The notes beneath the pieces were generated by a model. It saw only the letters and a list, made by a program, of their open reading frames with translations. It made no database searches and was not told where the DNA came from. 64,000 nucleotides of DNA from assembly GCF_036178145.1 (NCBI RefSeq), contig NZ_CP108067.1, positions 62,001 through 126,000 of the forward strand, given 5' to 3'. Source of the stretch: Streptomyces sp. NBC_00273 (lineage in GTDB: Bacteria > Actinomycetota > Actinomycetes > Streptomycetales > Streptomycetaceae). Both the position numbers and the translations under genes were made by a program. Position 1 is the first letter of the stretch. The number at the start of each line of letters is the position of its first letter. Positions 8,101 through 16,925 of the stretch are shown piece by piece.

Positions 8101-10511
8101 ACGGCGCTGCGGTGAGCTGTCGCGGCGTCCTGGGCGAGATGGTGCGCCGCGTTGAGGTCAAGGGGAACGCCCGCGAGGTCCGGGAGGCGCAGGCTGGCTG
8201 GGTCGAGAACCTTCAGGTTGTGGGCCCATTCGTGAACATGGCGTGCCCAGGTGTGTGCTTCCTGGTCCGCGCTGCTTCGTGCGTCGTGGGCTGTCGCTTC
8301 TGCAGTGTCTGCAAGGGCTTGTGCCAGCTGGGCCTGGGTGCGTGTGGTGGACGCCCGGTCCTGGGCGCGTGCGGCGTCGGTGAGGTCGCGGGCGGCTTGC
8401 TGGATCAAAAGCCGACGGCGACTGAGGTCGCTGTGAGCAGTCTCCACAAGGGTGTCGAGGAGATGCTCCTCTTGCTCGCCGGGCTGCGTATGTGTCGTCG
8501 AGTTGGGGCGGGGAGATGCGATGCGGGCAGCCTGGCGGGCGGCGTGTACGAGGTCGCGCAGGGAGCTGGGCGTATCAGTCAACGCGTCGGCTTTGTCGCT
8601 CAGGCCGTCTGCGATGGACATGGCTTGCTGGGCTGCGTTGGCGGCGAGCTCGCTTGCTGCCGCGGCACGCTCGGATGCTTCATCTGCGGCCTGGGATCGG
8701 GCATCTGCTCGTTCCTGGCAGGCCCTGACGCCGAGCTTCGTGAGTGCGTCGGCGGCCTGGTCACTGACCCAGGTACAGATGGCGGCTGGGTCGAGCGGGG
8801 TCACATTGTACAGGTCGTCTGGGAGCGCCGGAAGTCGCTTGAGGTGGGTGCTGTAGTGCGATAGAGCGGCGCGGGTGACCTCTTCGGCTTGTTCAAGTGC
8901 GTCGGTCGCATCCTGTGCGCGTGCGTCTGCTGCTTCGGCGTGCTGCCGCTTGTTCTCGTAGGTTTCTTGAGCGGTGCTGTGCTTGTCCTGCTCATGCGTG
9001 AAGTGGTCCAGCGCTGCCTGGACACGTTCAGCTGCCTGGGACTGTGCCTGGCCCCAGGCGGCTGCTTGCTCGCGGGCGGCTACGGCGGTTCCGTTGTCGG
9101 CAGAATCCGGGTGCTGCCGGGTGCCGCCGAGGGCCCTGGCCAGCGGCTCGTGAAACGCTGCTGCACCCAGGTCCCGAGCGAGTGCGCCTAGGTCATGTGT
9201 CGTCTTGGCCCAGGCCGCCAGGGCTCGGTCGGCCGTCTGCTGGTCGGCCGCGCTTTGTGCCAGGCGCTCTTGGCAGTTGGCCCCTGCTTGTTCGGCGTAC
9301 TGCAGGCTGTCGGTAGCCCGGTCTTCACACTCCTGGGCCTGGTGGCTGAGGTCTGCCAGGTTCGTTCCGGGATGCTCGGCGATTCGATTCTCAAGGCTGC
9401 GGACCGTGTCACGTAGGAGTTCTGCTCGCTCCTCGTCCTCCTGAAGGGCTGCGGTAGCCTCGTCTTGCCGCTGTTTCGCGTCAGTCTCTGCGCGCAGCGC
9501 CTGGGCGCGGGCGGTGACGGTGTCGGCGTGCAAGGTGTGAACGGTCTCGTATGCGGTGGCCGTCGTGGTGGCGGCAGCGGCGAGGTAGCGGCGGTAGCTC
9601 CCTCGGATGTCGGACAGGATGCCCCGCTCGGTGTGTGCGGCTTTCAGATGGCCCTGCAGCTGTTCGGCCTTACTCAGAGCTTCGGCAAGGCTTTGGACGC
9701 GGCGGGTCTCGAGGGCGGGCAGCGCGGAGGTGAGGGTCTCCTCCATGATCCGAGGACTGATCTTGTCTCCCGCCTGAACGCTGCGCAGGGCGCGCAGCAC
9801 TGTGGCGAGGGCGTCGGTCTGTGTGCCGTCCAGCGGCTGGTACATCAGCTCTCGAACTGTCTCCGGATAGTCCTCTTCCTTGCGCAGCACGGAGGGGTGG
9901 TCCCGGCATTGTTGTTCCAGGCGGGGCGATGAAGTGAACAGCAGGCCGTCGAATGCCGCCAGCTGGGCGGCGAGGTCGGTGATGGTGACGGGCATGCCGT
10001 CCCGTTCGAGGATGAGCTGAGCGTGGACTCGGGCGGGGACGAGGAACCAGGCCCGGTCCAGGGAGTTGCGCTGGCCTCCCCCGCTGTGCAGCCACAGGCC
10101 GGCTGTGAGCCATCGTGTGCCGGTGTGCTGGCCGTCGGGGTCGGTTCGTCCGTACTCCTGCCACCAGGTGCCGCTCTTGGGTGGTCCTGGCCTGCCGAGA
10201 GTGTGGATGGCGGTCAGTGTTCCTGCGGCCTCTGCTGCCGCAGAGAGGTTCTTGGCGGTGACGTTGCCGTCGATGAAGGTCGGGAACAGCACGGCGCTGG
10301 TTAGGGATTTCCCGGAGCCGTTCATGCCGACCAAGGCGAGGCTGCCGTTGGCGTAGGCGAACTGCTCGTTGGTCCAGAGCCATGAATTGACCGCTCCGGC
10401 CCGGGTGGGCTGCCACCGCCCGCGGGCGGTGGGATGCGGGTCGAGGGTCGGTACGTCGGTGAAGGGTCCCGCCGCGTCGGCGAGGTGGCGGTGGCGGGGG
10501 GTGTCACTCAT
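5187..10511 (-). CDS. jetC: Wadjet JetC, SMC-like ATPase (TIGR02680 family)
   Basis: I start at ATG 10511, which overlaps the end of jetB by eight bases (ATGAGTGA); the protein is 1774 residues. A Walker A motif (GMNGSGKS, residues about 62-69) is separated by some 1580 residues of Ala/Glu/Arg/Gln-rich coiled coil from the ABC signature (LSGGEKR, about 1647-1653) and Walker B (MVFIDELD, about 1678-1685). This is the arrangement of an SMC/MukB-like ATPase, with a hinge-like non-helical region in the middle (around SPTGELAAGDTTLALTPE). It is the motor of the Wadjet loop-extrusion complex. It is longer than the roughly 1350-1400 residues I recall for this family; the extra length seems to lie in the coiled-coil arms. 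Confidence 0.9.
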   Translation of the reverse strand: MSDTPRHRHLADAAGPFTDVPTLDPHPTARGRWQPTRAGAVNSWLWTNEQFAYANGSLALVGMNGSGKSLTSAVLFPTFIDGNVTAKNLSAAAEAAGTLTAIHTLGRPGPPKSGTWWQEYGRTDPDGQHTGTRWLTAGLWLHSGGGQRNSLDRAWFLVPARVHAQLILERDGMPVTITDLAAQLAAFDGLLFTSSPRLEQQCRDHPSVLRKEEDYPETVRELMYQPLDGTQTDALATVLRALRSVQAGDKISPRIMEETLTSALPALETRRVQSLAEALSKAEQLQGHLKAAHTERGILSDIRGSYRRYLAAAATTTATAYETVHTLHADTVTARAQALRAETDAKQRQDEATAALQEDEERAELLRDTVRSLENRIAEHPGTNLADLSHQAQECEDRATDSLQYAEQAGANCQERLAQSAADQQTADRALAAWAKTTHDLGALARDLGAAAFHEPLARALGGTRQHPDSADNGTAVAAREQAAAWGQAQSQAAERVQAALDHFTHEQDKHSTAQETYENKRQHAEAADARAQDATDALEQAEEVTRAALSHYSTHLKRLPALPDDLYNVTPLDPAAICTWVSDQAADALTKLGVRACQERADARSQAADEASERAAAASELAANAAQQAMSIADGLSDKADALTDTPSSLRDLVHAARQAARIASPRPNSTTHTQPGEQEEHLLDTLVETAHSDLSRRRLLIQQAARDLTDAARAQDRASTTRTQAQLAQALADTAEATAHDARSSADQEAHTWARHVHEWAHNLKVLDPASLRLPDLAGVPLDLNAAHHLAQDAATAHRSAVEVLSGRLAEAELRLNADRASLENLDEKIRHAQQGSTPPTPPDWRDSRHGRAGTPLWEAVEFAQHLQPDEASQLEGALLAAGLLDAWISPTGELAAGDTTLALTPEHQGPSLADVLVPDSHTPVDPALVRRLLAGIRLLQPGERPLPGQAAVCVDGTAYIGPLTATSPATWDACHIGAAARERARQQLLTDLNEKRHHAATVLSASRTLVDTLKHDLINADREQASPDPTPWRSAEEAASNSVFEANAKNSAAIDAARTAAAAEEDRQSTSRTAQQTCAKASLTMSQQAAEAALTLCTELTGQITTTTVATKSAITTTRTLHAANEHAAKAQAEAVQAHHALNQARQAAHETEEDQRNLPNELNLVRPAQEAADRAHRRAQETAKEATSAEEALGRQTHLLSGSASRLHAQAHNAFAQLPVEPEALGRYRSRLQTLVASLSGWGDAALRAQFTAQTAADSLRHAAAAQAQADRLRRRANDDQRAADRARHRHDEEVRQHQRPYQQLSVELEQRLKEQSDLHTHLAARRNADHQARLDHSRKGDESQSCATRLAAATQDRAAALTQLQALFDHGLIAELPDNESLHRPEQPGEALDIARAVLEQRGLGNAPTRAQASTAESEARTQLDRRIRYNLNRLLEINRHVVSEDIPGTTWRRITVTHLGHASETGTAQPHIQPLSAILDSLTHTITKLENDFSEQVQNEVKGVVFSELRRDINTRIHTAQGIVDDITRTLDGVRTGVANVGIRLQWLPKKDPVAAKALQLIQAADLTGNFDRMYDFFIEQLKNEEANYPTWAKRVEHVFNYRNWFTWEIALTHNDFRDDPSSDTEVFRTLTTRNNPLASLSGGEKRLVTMLPLLAAAHAFYATEDYEGPHMVFIDELDAALDSNNLRKLLELLRTWDLDAVVTLPSMRPLLVAETQSIGIHRIHKTRTARYTIPSIWTGAGTPHTTRICASVPTPRTHDQSETEGSV

Positions 10512-11811
10512 CTCGGCTGTGTTCCTCAAGGGCTTCGGTGGCCGGGTTCGGGCGGGGAGCGTCAGTGATGCTGAGTTGCCAGAGGTGGATGGCGGGTGTG
10601 GGCTGCCAGCCGATGCCGGGCGGCGGGTCGGCGGTGCAGGCGCCGATGGAGAGCAGGTGGTGTACCGCGGTGGTGGCAAAGTTTCTGGTCTTGCCTGTGC
10701 CTTGGTAGTTGCGGGCCCACCACGGCCGCTGTCTGAGGTGCTCGGCCAGTACGTCAGTGGCCCAGTGGAGGCCGAACCAAGCCATGGGGTCGTCCCGGCA
10801 TGTCAGGGCCTGGAGCAGGAGCAGAGCCGCTTGCTGCTCGACGGTGCGGCTACGGGGGAAGGCCAGGTCTGTGGTGCGGCCGGCCGGGTCGGCGATGATC
10901 CACCAGTCCTGGCGGACCGTGCAGGCGAGACCGGCGGCCGCGGCAACATTCAGAGCCTGCTCGCGGCCGCTCCAGGAGGAGAGATAGGCGCCTGGCCCGG
11001 TGGCAGGGTCGGGCGCGAAGCCGGGATTGTCCAGCACGGCGCGCAGTGCCGTGTGGCGGTGGTGGCGTGCCGTGTCGACGGGGAGTGCGTCTGGGTGCGG
11101 GGGTGCCTGGTCTGGGCACAGGGTGGCGACGTGGCTGTCGGGGTCGTCTAGGTCGATCGGGAGGAGCGAAGGTGCTGGGCAAGCGATCAGCAGGGCGAGA
11201 CGTTCACGACGTGCGGTGATGGCGAGGTCTGCGTCGGTGTCCTGTTCAAGGGCGTTCAAGGGCTGGTCGAAGGTGAGGAAGTGCCAGGACTCCAGAAGGC
11301 GCAGCGCGTCGATGAATGCCATGCGGTGTGCTGCGGCAGTGGCTTGCTTCTGTCCTGTGGTCGCGACCGGCTGGAATCGGGGTAGCCGGCCGGTTGGGGC
11401 TTCGGTGCCGCATGCCTGGATGACGGCGCGCTGGAGGTGGTTGAAGGTGGTCTGGGCGACACGCCACATCTGCTCGCAGATCAAAGCGGTCAGGACCTGA
11501 ACGAGAGGTGAGACGGGTGTGCGGGCGGAGGGCTTTCCGCGGTGCAGGAGAGGGACGCGGCCGGCCGGGGGGTCGGAGTCGCGTTTGTAGAGGCGGCCGA
11601 TGCCTGCCTGGCGTTCGACGTGGAACCGCCAGCCGGGGTACTCGCTGAACCAGCGGGTGATCTCGTGCCGGTGGTGGCAGACCAGGCGGAACTGTTCAGG
11701 GTCGGCCTCCTCTGCCAGGATCTGGTGGTTCAGCAGTGCTGCCACGACCGGCTCTACTTCGGGGCTGAGCGGTGGTTGGTTGCCGGTTAGGGCGGTGTGT
11801 GTGGTGGTCAT
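10504..11811 (-). CDS. jetB: Wadjet JetB, kleisin-associated subunit (DUF2398/TIGR02678)
   Basis: The protein is 435 residues from ATG 11811, which overlaps the jetA stop (ATGA); a longer upstream reading lies inside jetA and is not coding. The N-terminus (LSPEVEPVVAALLNHQILAEEADPE) and the central RWFSEYPGWRFHVERQAGIGRLYK stretch are typical of DUF2398. The C-terminal WWARNYQGTGKTRNFATTAVHHLLSIGA fits as well. GTGKT here is not followed by other ATPase motifs, so I do not treat it as a P-loop. By analogy with MukE/KITE proteins it bridges the JetA kleisin and the JetC heads. Third of its kind in the operon order A-B-C-D, it matches the standard Wadjet layout. Confidence 0.88.
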   Translation of the reverse strand: MTTTHTALTGNQPPLSPEVEPVVAALLNHQILAEEADPEQFRLVCHHRHEITRWFSEYPGWRFHVERQAGIGRLYKRDSDPPAGRVPLLHRGKPSARTPVSPLVQVLTALICEQMWRVAQTTFNHLQRAVIQACGTEAPTGRLPRFQPVATTGQKQATAAAHRMAFIDALRLLESWHFLTFDQPLNALEQDTDADLAITARRERLALLIACPAPSLLPIDLDDPDSHVATLCPDQAPPHPDALPVDTARHHRHTALRAVLDNPGFAPDPATGPGAYLSSWSGREQALNVAAAAGLACTVRQDWWIIADPAGRTTDLAFPRSRTVEQQAALLLLQALTCRDDPMAWFGLHWATDVLAEHLRQRPWWARNYQGTGKTRNFATTAVHHLLSIGACTADPPPGIGWQPTPAIHLWQLSITDAPRPNPATEALEEHSRDE

Positions 11812-13319
11812 GCCGCTTCCTCTGCGTCTCGCGGCGGGGTGCATCGGATGCGGATGCGGAAGTCGGGGGCGATGAGCTCTCCTTCTTCCAGCACGACGCT
11901 CACCGCGTGTCCTGGTGAGCCGATCCACAGCGTGAGCTCTGCTCCCACCGTCGCAGCTGTCCCCTTGCCTGCCGTGTCGTCGAAGCTGTTGAGAGCTTCC
12001 TCAAGCAGGTCCACGAGGACTTCGGCGTGCGCATTGCTCAGCCCGGTGAAGTGGGTCAGCGGGACCACGCCGGGCGTGGCCAGTGCTCTGGCGATCGTTT
12101 CCGTGCGCGCGATTTCGGCTTCGTTGGCGGCTTCTGCCGCGCGCCGCTGCTCGGTGAGATCGGCGACTTTGCGGGGTGCGCCAGTGGAGCGCGCACCTCG
12201 GTCATGGGGCCGCAGGACCAGCTTGATGGTGTGCCTGCCTGCGCTGTCGGCGGTGTGATGTGGGGCGAGAGACTCTTCGACGGTTTCCACGGGATGGCGA
12301 GCGGGCCAAATCCCGAAGGCTGCGGCGAAGACCTTCTGCGTGCCGGCCTCGGTTGGCTGTGCGTGGAGCATCCGGGCGATCTGGCGGAAGTCCTCGCCAA
12401 CGTCGCTGCCCCGAGCACTCGCGTAGAAGCGTCGGTCGATGGCTCCCAGCAGGGCGTGGATGGCGTCCGCTGCGGCGTTGACCAAGCGCTCGACCGAGCC
12501 GTGGGGTACGAACCATGCCTCGAGGTCGGCTAGGTCCCGCTCTCGGTCGGCCGTCCATGCTTGTCGCTCGGCCGGGTCGAGGATGCCGGCGCCGGCAATC
12601 GCGCGATGGACGACGTTCTTGGTGCCGACCTCGTCCAGTGCGTCGAAGGCCGCCCGGACCTGGGTGAGGGACTGTTCGGTGCGGCGTGCGAAATGCTGCA
12701 GGGCCAGGAGAATATGCCGGCGGCTGGTGATGAACACAGTGTCATCGGTGACGTCTCCCTGTGCGAGGGAACCGACTGCACTGTAGAAGTCCCCGCCTGC
12801 TTCCTGTAGTTGTTCCAGGTGTGCGCGGATCTGGTCCAGGGTCGGGTCCAACATTTCAGCGTCCTCGTGGTACTGCTGCAGCAGGGCCTGCAGGGTCTGC
12901 TCGACGGCGTCGAGCAGACGTGGTGGAAGCCGCAAGGATCGGTTCAGCCGGCGGGCGATGTCCCGGATGCCAGCCACAACTACCCGGCCCTGTCGTGTGA
13001 GCGCCCACGCTTCACGGCGCCGGCGTCCGTCGCTGAGGCATTCCACGGCTGCGCTGTGGTCAACGCTCGGCGTGACGTACCCATGGGTCTTGAGGACCTC
13101 AAGTACTTCGACAAGGTCTTCATTGCTGACCGCGTTCTCGTAGTCCACCTCGGCCAGCAGCTTCCTGATGTCGGACAGCGTCCACATCGGGCCGCGGCTG
13201 CTCGCCACCAGCAGAGCCGCTAGAACAGCGCCGGTCAGGCGTTGTTTCCCAGCCTGTTTGTCGTCGGTGAAGACATCGAAAAGGCCGGTCTCCAGAACGC
13301 TCCACCAGTCTTCGGCCAC
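11808..13319 (-). CDS. jetA: Wadjet JetA, kleisin-like subunit (DUF2397/TIGR02677)
   Basis: First gene of the Wadjet operon, 503 residues from GTG 13319 with an AAGGG-type ribosome-binding sequence about ten bases upstream. The upstream extension to 13379 lacks coding bias. The N-terminal part (VLAALLVASSRGPMWTLSDIRKLL, then a DLVEVLEVLKTHGYVTPS wing) is a winged-helix segment; long helices follow (residues about 110-330), and a beta-rich C-terminal part ends with LTLWIGSPGHAVSVVLEEGEL. This fits a MukF/kleisin-like role linking JetC heads. The operon promoter should lie in 13320-13510, where spaced TTCGCA repeats are present. Confidence 0.88.
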   Translation of the reverse strand: MAEDWWSVLETGLFDVFTDDKQAGKQRLTGAVLAALLVASSRGPMWTLSDIRKLLAEVDYENAVSNEDLVEVLEVLKTHGYVTPSVDHSAAVECLSDGRRRREAWALTRQGRVVVAGIRDIARRLNRSLRLPPRLLDAVEQTLQALLQQYHEDAEMLDPTLDQIRAHLEQLQEAGGDFYSAVGSLAQGDVTDDTVFITSRRHILLALQHFARRTEQSLTQVRAAFDALDEVGTKNVVHRAIAGAGILDPAERQAWTADRERDLADLEAWFVPHGSVERLVNAAADAIHALLGAIDRRFYASARGSDVGEDFRQIARMLHAQPTEAGTQKVFAAAFGIWPARHPVETVEESLAPHHTADSAGRHTIKLVLRPHDRGARSTGAPRKVADLTEQRRAAEAANEAEIARTETIARALATPGVVPLTHFTGLSNAHAEVLVDLLEEALNSFDDTAGKGTAATVGAELTLWIGSPGHAVSVVLEEGELIAPDFRIRIRCTPPRDAEEAA

Positions 13320-13355
13320 CTGAGTTGCCCTTCTCCCTGAACACGTCCTGCTACG

Positions 13356-13380
13356 GGTGCCGTTCGCAGCTGTTCGCACC
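13356..13380. promoter_or_regulatory. Repeat pair upstream of jetA
   Basis: TTCGCA occurs at 13363-13368 and 13373-13378, ten bases apart (one helical turn). The pair is bracketed by the inverted arms GGTGC (13356-13360) and GCACC (13376-13380). It lies 37-61 bases upstream of the jetA start, where a promoter or operator would sit. The regulator is unknown. Confidence 0.35.
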
Positions 13381-13821
13381 CCCTTCGGGCAGGGCAGACA
13401 GCCCCGTCCGGCAGTCCGGACGCGACGACTGCAACGACGGTAGACGAGAGGTCTGACAATCCATCTGAATGGAACATAATCCCGACATTTAGATCAGACG
13501 TGCGACGCATAGTTGAACTCGCTTTGCGGGCCAGGAGGCTCTGCTCTGCCTCCTGATGCCTACCGAACGAGTCCGGGTCAGTGGGCGCCGGCGCCGCTCG
13601 TAAGCGCCACGCCCTCCATCAGCGCCTTCCCGGGAGCACCGTTTCCTGGAGCACTGCAGCCATTGACCTGGAAAGAACTCCCTGGCCGTGGCGAGCAGCT
13701 CGATACCGCCACCGGCAGGACGCTGAGACGCGGACAAGGAAGGTTGGGAACTCCCTTGGAGGGATAGCGGCGAACCGCAGCAAGAAACGCCAGGGCCCAC
13801 TCGCTATATGAGGCTGAGCGG
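13381..13821. other. Intergenic region between jetA and the small plus-strand gene
   Basis: No frame here has convincing coding bias. The segment 13440-13510 is AT-richer than its surroundings and would suit a promoter for jetA reading left. I see no tRNA or IS remnant. Confidence 0.4.
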
Positions 13822-14127
13822 ATGGAGAGGGGTGGGCGCCGGCGGGTGACCCATGCAGAGCAGCGGCTGGCACGATTAAGCAGTTGGAAGCGCACGAACC
13901 CAGACCTGATAGAGGCGGCCCAGCTGGAATTGTGTCGGTCACAGCACGACCTCAAGATCGCAACCAATCTTGTCTTTGCCCTGCTGCACAGCGACGACAG
14001 GGAATCGGAGCGGCGGCTGCGTGAGCGCGAACGGAGCGATGAAGGTGAGGGCTTGGCCGTCTTCCGCAGGCCGACCATCGGGGTGGTCGATATGCGGGTG
14101 GTGCTGGCCGGGCCTACCGAGCAGTAA
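13822..14127 (+). CDS. Small hypothetical protein
   Basis: A 101-residue frame with good third-position G/C bias. It starts at ATG 13822, the first start after an in-frame stop at 13765. The product is charged and largely helical (HAEQRLARLSSWKRTNPDLI, then an ERRLRERERSDEGE segment), so a small DNA- or protein-binding role is possible, but I recognise no family. It stands alone on the plus strand between jetA and the helicase. The competing minus-strand reading over the same bases looks like a shadow. Confidence 0.5.
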   Translation: MERGGRRRVTHAEQRLARLSSWKRTNPDLIEAAQLELCRSQHDLKIATNLVFALLHSDDRESERRLRERERSDEGEGLAVFRRPTIGVVDMRVVLAGPTEQ

Positions 14128-14323
14128 CCAGGCGGACGGCGCAAGGTGTATCGAGGGGACCGAGCCGGCTGGCGAGAAGGGGCGGGCAGTTGGCTAGCAG
14201 CCTGGGAAGAGCCCCACAGCCACGTGTGGCGGCCAGTCCCGATGTCACGTACATCCGAGCGTAAGAGGAAGAGGCTGCGTAACCGTTGATCTGGCGCGAA
14301 CCCCAGCCTGATCGGTGTGCACG

Positions 14324-16747
14324 TCAGCCGGTCTCCATCGGTTCCTCCCATGACTCTGCACTGGTCCACCATGGTTCATTCGCGTCGCTCGAAGTGGAGC
14401 TGGGGGGCAGTTCCCGGAAGAGGGGATCGGTGTCGATCCCCAGAGCGGCCAGGGCTGAGATCTGCGCTCCGGTCAACAGCGCGGTCTGTTCACGGCATTG
14501 AGAGATCCAACGCCCGAGACGGACAGGGTCTCCGTGAAGGTCTTCGCGGTGGGTCGACGGGACCTGGAGGTGGCCTTCCCGCTGCAGATACTGACGCGCC
14601 GCCCGCAGCCCACGGTGAAAGGCTCGCATGCGCGGGCTTGGGGCATGCCTGAGCAGCAGCGCGTGGGGGTGGGGGTCGGGATGCTGGTTGACGAGCTGGA
14701 CGAGCAGGGCGACCTGTTGTGGGTGCAGTTCGCGCTGTTGGGTGATCTGCCGGTCGAGCCACGTTCGCGCGTCTTCGCCGGAGCTGGGTGTGGGGGCGAG
14801 GCCGGCGTTTCCACGTAGGGCGGTCTGCACGCAGACATGGGTGTAGTCGTGCTGCCAGTCGATACCCCAGAGTGGGTTCCACCAGGGGTCGACGGCGGTC
14901 AGGGCGTCCAGGCGAGCGGTGTGCATGCGTCCGCTGTCGTGGAGGGCTCTTTGGCGGTTGAGCCAGCGGATCAGAGAGCCGTCGCTGCTGCTGGGCGCCT
15001 TGGCGACGGCGAGAGTGCCGTGGGCGTCGGCGAAAACGGCAGCTTGCGCGAGGCGGTCTTCGAAGCTTCCCGGCGGGTGGGGCCAGGCGATGCGAAGGCT
15101 GGACAGGGCCAGAGCACGGTCGGGAGCGAGGATACCGTCGGCGTAGAGGGAGCGCTGTTGACCGATCCAGAGGCCGAGGGGGTAGCCGGAGGAGTCTTCG
15201 TATTCGCTGGGAACGTTGAGGTGCTGGTGGTGCTCGTAGTATCTGATGGCGGCGGTCCAGCCGGTTGCCCATACGTGGGTGTTGACCTCGTGGGCTCGCA
15301 GGCCGGTGAGTGGGGCGATCTCGGCGGCTCGCTCAGGTGCCGGAGGAAGCGACTCCTTGAATCTGACACGCTCTGAGGTGCTGCCGAGGCGCCGCCAGAC
15401 TTTGGTGTCATGGTCACGCAAGCCGTTGAGTACCTCCCACAAGATCTTGAACTCGGATGATTCGAGGGCCTTCTCTGTGGTTTGCCGGCGGCCGACGTAG
15501 ATGGGGATGATCAGAAGGGCAACCTTGCCGGATCCGAGTGGCTGGCGGAGCGCACGGCCGAGGGCCTGGATGATGTCCGAGGGGCTGCTCTTGGGGTCAG
15601 CGAACAGGACCGCGTCGGCGTCAGGTACGTCGACGCCTTCTCCTAGCACTCGGACGTTGGACAGCACTGCGCCGTCGACGGCGCCGGGGATTCTCGTGTG
15701 GTTGGCGAGAAGGGGAACGTTTTCAAACTCGGTAAGGCGGCTGGTGCGCTCGCTCAGAGGTTGGCGGCTGTGGAGGGGGTAGGTCCACAGCTTGCGAATA
15801 CCCGTACTGCGCGCGGCTGCGGTAACGGTGGTCGGCAGGGTCCGGCTGAACTGATGGGCGTTGGCAATGCGGCTGTGGAAGCTGATGACGCGGCGCACTT
15901 TGTGGGTGGCCATGGCACGTAGAAGGCTTACCTGGAGAGCGGACAGGCGCAGTCCGTCGATGTGCTGTGTGGCGCCGCGGCGTTGGAGCACTTCGCGAAG
16001 TTCTTCATCATTGATGACCGGGACGACGATGCGGTAGTCGGCCAGAATGCCCCGGTCGATGGCGTCGGCCAGACCTAGGCGGTAGACAACGGGGCCGTAG
16101 ATGGTGGGGTCGTCCATGGAGACGAGTGGCTCGGGTGTCGTCTGCGGGCCGGTGGTCGGTCGACGACGCTTCTTCTTGGGGTCGGGGAGCGTCCAGGTGC
16201 GGGGGGTGGCGGTCATGTAGAGGCGCCGCCGGGCGGGTATGACACTGTCTTCGTGGATGGCTGTCCACTGTTTGCTGCTGCTTCCGCTGCTGCGGTGCGC
16301 TTCGTCGATGATCACGATCGACCAGGGGGGCACCCGGTGCTGCTTGTGTGCGCGGGCGAGTGCCGGCAGGGAGTCGTAGGTAGCGAAGACAACCGTGGAT
16401 CCGGTGTTGGACGTTATGTGGTGGGCAATTCGGCGGGCGTCGGTGGTCAGGGGGAGCCGGATGGTGCGTGCCTGGCTCGGAGGGAGGGAGCAGACACCGA
16501 GCATGTTCTCGATGACGCTATGCCTGGCCCAGTGGGATGCCGTCTGGCTGATCAGGTTCAGTGACGGTACAACGACGAGGATGTTGCCGAGCTCGGCAAA
16601 ATACTCGCCGACCCGCATGGCAGTGAGCGTCTTACCGCTTCCGGTGGCGGAGTACATGGTCACGCGAGGCATGTGAGTCAGTCCGCGCACGACGGCTGTG
16701 TACGCCTCACGCTGGTGATCCCGCATTTGGATGCCAACGCGCTTCAT
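14324..16747 (-). CDS. DEAD/DEAH-box helicase with helicase-associated repeats
   Basis: I use ATG 16747, which has GAAGG nine bases upstream; a TTG at 16804 with a nearby GGGAAG is the alternative. The motor carries Walker A (SATGSGKTLT), DEAH (IIDEAHRSS), motif III-like (MTATPR) and motif VI (QALGRALRQP). The C-terminal 350 residues contain tryptophan-rich repeats such as GYPLGLWIGQQRSLYADG, GSLIRWLNRQRALHDSG and PVRLGRWISQCREQTA, which match the helicase-associated (HA) domain. Such SF2-HA proteins are common on Streptomyces plasmids and mobile elements. Its place between Wadjet and the transposition genes makes it part of the element, either cargo defence or an accessory function; I cannot tell which. 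Confidence 0.8.
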   Translation of the reverse strand: MKRVGIQMRDHQREAYTAVVRGLTHMPRVTMYSATGSGKTLTAMRVGEYFAELGNILVVVPSLNLISQTASHWARHSVIENMLGVCSLPPSQARTIRLPLTTDARRIAHHITSNTGSTVVFATYDSLPALARAHKQHRVPPWSIVIIDEAHRSSGSSSKQWTAIHEDSVIPARRRLYMTATPRTWTLPDPKKKRRRPTTGPQTTPEPLVSMDDPTIYGPVVYRLGLADAIDRGILADYRIVVPVINDEELREVLQRRGATQHIDGLRLSALQVSLLRAMATHKVRRVISFHSRIANAHQFSRTLPTTVTAAARSTGIRKLWTYPLHSRQPLSERTSRLTEFENVPLLANHTRIPGAVDGAVLSNVRVLGEGVDVPDADAVLFADPKSSPSDIIQALGRALRQPLGSGKVALLIIPIYVGRRQTTEKALESSEFKILWEVLNGLRDHDTKVWRRLGSTSERVRFKESLPPAPERAAEIAPLTGLRAHEVNTHVWATGWTAAIRYYEHHQHLNVPSEYEDSSGYPLGLWIGQQRSLYADGILAPDRALALSSLRIAWPHPPGSFEDRLAQAAVFADAHGTLAVAKAPSSSDGSLIRWLNRQRALHDSGRMHTARLDALTAVDPWWNPLWGIDWQHDYTHVCVQTALRGNAGLAPTPSSGEDARTWLDRQITQQRELHPQQVALLVQLVNQHPDPHPHALLLRHAPSPRMRAFHRGLRAARQYLQREGHLQVPSTHREDLHGDPVRLGRWISQCREQTALLTGAQISALAALGIDTDPLFRELPPSSTSSDANEPWWTSAESWEEPMETG

Positions 16748-16925
16748 GAGGTGCGGCCTTCGATCGGTTTCCTGCAGAGTCGGGCGTCTGGGGTTTGAGG
16801 ACAAGATACTTCCCTGAGTGCCACGTTCGGGTTGGTCTCAGCGAAGTACTCTGTTCCATATTGAGCCCACCATTGCGGAGTTCACAGGACACGGGACCAT
16901 AGATGGTCTGCGAGCGGAAATAGGA

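Noticed and set aside
10504..11811. GTGKT in JetB as a P-loop
   Set aside because: It lies near the C-terminus in a Trp-rich context, without Walker B or a nucleotide-binding fold.
13578..14372. 264-codon minus frame opposite the small plus-strand gene
   Set aside because: Poor codon bias and Ser/Arg-rich composition; the plus frame 13822-14127 is better.
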